Below are positions 35,236 to 37,919 of a DNA stretch of 37,919 nucleotides, in pieces. Below the pieces are notes generated by a model. The model saw only the letters and a list, made by a program, of their open reading frames with translations, was not told where the DNA came from and did no database searches. The stretch's first letter is position 1. Each line of letters opens with the position of its first letter. A program made the translations under genes and the position numbers. Origin of the DNA: Verrucomicrobiales bacterium (GTDB taxonomy: Bacteria > Verrucomicrobiota > Verrucomicrobiia > Verrucomicrobiales > DEV007); assembly GCA_029213025.1 (NCBI GenBank), contig JARGOZ010000058.1:1-37919 (forward strand), written 5' to 3'.

Positions 35236-37919
35236 TTGAAGCGCGAGCTACATCTTGAATATCCCGACCTGCCCGTCGCGCGGGAGAAAGATACGATTCT
35301 TTCGGCGATGGAGAAACATCAGGTGGTGGTGGTGGTCGGCGACACCGGTTCCGGAAAGACCACCCAGCTGCCGAAGATGGCGATGGAGTTCGCGGATAAA
35401 CACGGGATCAAGCGGGGCAGGGTGGGTTGTACCCAGCCGCGACGGATTGCGGCGGCAAGTGTAGCCCAACGGGTGGCGGAGGAAATGAAAACAACCCTGG
35501 GAAATGTAGTCGGATACCAGGTTCGTTTCCTCGAAAAGGTAAGTAAAGATACCTCCCTGAAGTTTATGACGGACGGGATATTGCTCGCTGAAACCCAGGG
35601 GGATATTTTACTCAAGCAATATCACACCATCATCATTGATGAAGCGCACGAGCGCAGTTTGAATATTGATTTTCTGCTCGGGTATTTAAAACGCTTACTA
35701 CCGAAACGCAGGGATCTGAAAGTATTGATTTCCTCCGCCACACTTGATGCCGGGGGATTTGCGGAATTTTTCGACAACTGCCCCATCGTCGAGGTGGAAG
35801 GGCGGACCTTTCCGGTAGAGGTGGAAAATCTGCCGGCTCAGGATCGAGAGGATCTGCCCCGGCATGTGGCGAGAGCGGTAGAGAATATCAGCGAATACGA
35901 TGAACGGGGAGACATTCTCGTCTTCCTCCCCGGCGAACGCGAAATCCGGGAATGTGGCGACATGCTGGAGGGGCGTCAGTACCGGGCGACGGATATATGT
36001 CCGCTGTTTGCCAGACTCGGGCTGGGAGATCAGCAGCGTATCTTCAGCCCGTCCCCGGGAAGGCGGCGGATTGTGCTGGCGACAAATGTAGCGGAAACGT
36101 CGCTGACGATTCCCGGAATTGTTTACGTGATCGATTCCGGCCTCGCCCGGGTGAGTCGTTGGAATCCGGGTCGGCAGGTGCAGCGGCTGCAGATTGAGCC
36201 GGTGTCGCAAGCCAGCGCCAGGCAGAGAAAAGGGCGCTGTGGCCGGGTGAGCGAAGGGATATGTATTCGCCTGTACGATGAAGATGACTTTCAGGAACGA
36301 CCGGAATTTACCGATCCGGAAATTCGCCGTTCTTCGCTCGCCGGTGTCATTTTGCGAATGAAGTCTCTGGGGCTTCCGGATATCACAGAGTTTCCCTTTC
36401 TGGATCCGCCGAAAACCGGAAACATCACTGAAGGATATAGAACGCTCCGCGAAATCGGCGCTCTTAATAAAGCGAAAGAACTTACCGAAACCGGGAGAAA
36501 ACTCGCCAGAATTCCGGTGGAACCCCGGCTGGGAAAAATGCTGGTCACTGCGGCCGAAACCGGCTGCCTTGGTCCTGTGTTGATAATTGTGTCAGGGTTG
36601 ACGGTGATGGATCCCCGCGAGCGACCGGCGGAAAAAAAAGAGGCGGCTGACAAAGCTCATGCCCAGTGGGAGGATGAAGATTCGGACTTTCTTTCCTTCC
36701 TGCATCTCTGGAATGAATTGCTGGAGTTTCGCGAGGGTAGAAAATGGAAGAAGAATCAGCTGCGTAAATACTGCAAACAGAACTTTCTGAATTTCCGCCG
36801 TGTGTTGGAATGGGACAACCTTCGCCGGGAGCTGGGGCAACTCGGTAAAGGGCAGCTCAAGTGGCGCTGGCAGGACTTCGAAGGGCACCATATCGAAACC
36901 GGTGAATACCAACTGATCCACGAAGCACTTCTTTCCGGTGTCCCCCGCCAGTTCGGTCTGCTTGATACTGAATCAAAAGACTACAAAAGTGCGACCGGAG
37001 GAAAGTTTGCGATATTTCCCGGATCAGGCTTGTTCGGAAAGAAGAAACCCGACTGGTTACTCGCGTTTGAGATGGTGGACACCACCCGGCTGTGGGCACG
37101 TCGCGTCGCCCGCATTGATCCTGCCTGGGTGGAAAATGTAGCCCCACACCTTTGTCGGAGTCGCTATCACAGTGCCTATTGGAACAAAAAACAGGGGGCT
37201 GTTTATGCGAAAGAGATTGTTGTATGCGGAGGGCTCCACGTTATCGATGACCGGAGGCTTCACTACGGTCGGATTGATCCCGCCGCGTCCCGGGAAATCT
37301 TTATTCGGGACGGATTGCTCGGCGATGGTTTAATCAAGCAACCGGCCTTTCTCAAACGCATCAAGGAACTAAAGGAACAAGTTCATCTTATGGAGCAGAA
37401 AACCCGGCGGGTAGGCGGGCTCTGGCACGAAGATGCGATTTATGAATTCCTTTGTTCCCGGATTCCTGAGGAAATGTGTACCGCTAAAGCCTTTCACCGC
37501 TGGATGCGGGAGTCGGCCCATGTGGATGCGCTGATGCCGGAGTTGAGCGATGTGATTCTCGAAGATCCCGACGATATTGGTGTTGGGCAGTATCCGGACA
37601 CACTGGAATTTGCAGGCGAGGAATACCCGCTGCATTATCTCCATTCTCCCGGTGATGCCTGTGATGGCGTTACTATAGAATTGGCCTTGAGCCAGCTACA
37701 TAATTTTCCCGACTGGTTGCCTTCCTGGGGTGTGTGGGGAGATCTTGAAGGGCGGGTTATGCTGTTGATTCGTTCTCTGCCGAAAAGTCTCCGGGTCGCC
37801 TGTCAGCCCGTCGCGGAAACGGCCGTATCATTTCTTGAAGCCTGGAACGGATGGGTTCCCACTCAAAGTCTCTATATAGAATTGGCCGGTTTCCTGTCTA
37901 CCAAAACAGGTAAAGAAAT
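35236..37919 (+). CDS. hrpA: HrpA-type DEAH-box ATP-dependent RNA helicase, 3' end outside window
   Basis: The frame is open to the window end (894 residues seen; the family is about 1300). There is no ATG before motif I, so a TTG at 35236 is proposed (LKRELHLEYPDLPVAREKD fits the usual N-terminus); a CTG at 35227 is an alternative. Motif I GDTGSGKT is at 35-42, DEAH at 135-138, SSAT at 166-169, and QRKGRCGR with VSEGICIRLY at 330-347, the last being the HrpA signature. The HA2 region, OB fold and a DUF3418 part (FAIFPGSGLFGKKKPDWL) follow. HrpA acts on structured RNA and, in E. coli, on stalled ribosomes. It lies 14 bases after mgtE and is likely co-transcribed. Confidence 0.88.
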   Translation, partial: MKRELHLEYPDLPVAREKDTILSAMEKHQVVVVVGDTGSGKTTQLPKMAMEFADKHGIKRGRVGCTQPRRIAAASVAQRVAEEMKTTLGNVVGYQVRFLEKVSKDTSLKFMTDGILLAETQGDILLKQYHTIIIDEAHERSLNIDFLLGYLKRLLPKRRDLKVLISSATLDAGGFAEFFDNCPIVEVEGRTFPVEVENLPAQDREDLPRHVARAVENISEYDERGDILVFLPGEREIRECGDMLEGRQYRATDICPLFARLGLGDQQRIFSPSPGRRRIVLATNVAETSLTIPGIVYVIDSGLARVSRWNPGRQVQRLQIEPVSQASARQRKGRCGRVSEGICIRLYDEDDFQERPEFTDPEIRRSSLAGVILRMKSLGLPDITEFPFLDPPKTGNITEGYRTLREIGALNKAKELTETGRKLARIPVEPRLGKMLVTAAETGCLGPVLIIVSGLTVMDPRERPAEKKEAADKAHAQWEDEDSDFLSFLHLWNELLEFREGRKWKKNQLRKYCKQNFLNFRRVLEWDNLRRELGQLGKGQLKWRWQDFEGHHIETGEYQLIHEALLSGVPRQFGLLDTESKDYKSATGGKFAIFPGSGLFGKKKPDWLLAFEMVDTTRLWARRVARIDPAWVENVAPHLCRSRYHSAYWNKKQGAVYAKEIVVCGGLHVIDDRRLHYGRIDPAASREIFIRDGLLGDGLIKQPAFLKRIKELKEQVHLMEQKTRRVGGLWHEDAIYEFLCSRIPEEMCTAKAFHRWMRESAHVDALMPELSDVILEDPDDIGVGQYPDTLEFAGEEYPLHYLHSPGDACDGVTIELALSQLHNFPDWLPSWGVWGDLEGRVMLLIRSLPKSLRVACQPVAETAVSFLEAWNGWVPTQSLYIELAGFLSTKTGKE

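Overview
The window looks like chromosomal DNA from a diderm bacterium of the PVC group, most likely a Verrucomicrobiota member. This is inferred from the gene mix and protein style: a CvfB of the Bacteroidetes/PVC type, very large proteins with a filamentous-haemagglutinin N-terminal domain, HEAT and leucine-rich-repeat (LRR) proteins with secretion signals, and many starts without a clear Shine-Dalgarno sequence. There is no rRNA, tRNA, CRISPR array or transposase. Coding density is high and no gene-free stretch exceeds 300 bases; the longest are about 9480-9767 and 13237-13504.

Layout. (1) 1-6265, leftward: two paralogous secreted proteins, a membrane/coiled-coil protein and the 5' part of cvfB, packed as one operon. 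(2) 6266-9479: a metal-handling group. A His-rich outer-membrane barrel and a secreted HMA (MerP-like) protein diverge from a region with two copies of a TGCAA-N5-TTGCA palindrome; a second outer-membrane barrel follows, with its own promoter and terminator. (3) 9768-13236: an NfeD-type membrane protease with two ClpP-like domains (one apparently dead), an Rrf2-type regulator, and a convergent deiodinase/thioredoxin-fold protein. (4) 13505-28090, rightward: the centrepiece, two adjacent giant paralogues of 2254 and 2275 residues. Each has a TPS/haemagglutinin N-terminus, a long beta-helix-like body punctuated by an IGHGG motif, and a shared C-terminal tail. A small secreted protein with an internal duplication follows. 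(5) 28081-33050: housekeeping and small envelope genes (gamma-glutamylcyclotransferase fold, lipoprotein, LRR protein, Cys-cluster protein, DUF3592, alpha/beta hydrolase, rhomboid). (6) 33120-37919: an FRG-domain protein, the MgtE magnesium channel and a 3'-truncated HrpA helicase.

Two things cut across these regions. A dispersed intergenic repeat, built from 22-nt-spaced copies of ACAGGGTACAGT, occurs at three places. At two of them it has the same geometry (one inverted plus two direct copies, with offsets of 27 and 22 nt), in opposite orientations. The tandem IGHGG giants with their small downstream partner are the best candidate here for an undescribed surface system: a TpsA-like operon with no visible TpsB transporter, a recurring His-Gly motif of unknown role and a conserved C-terminal tail.
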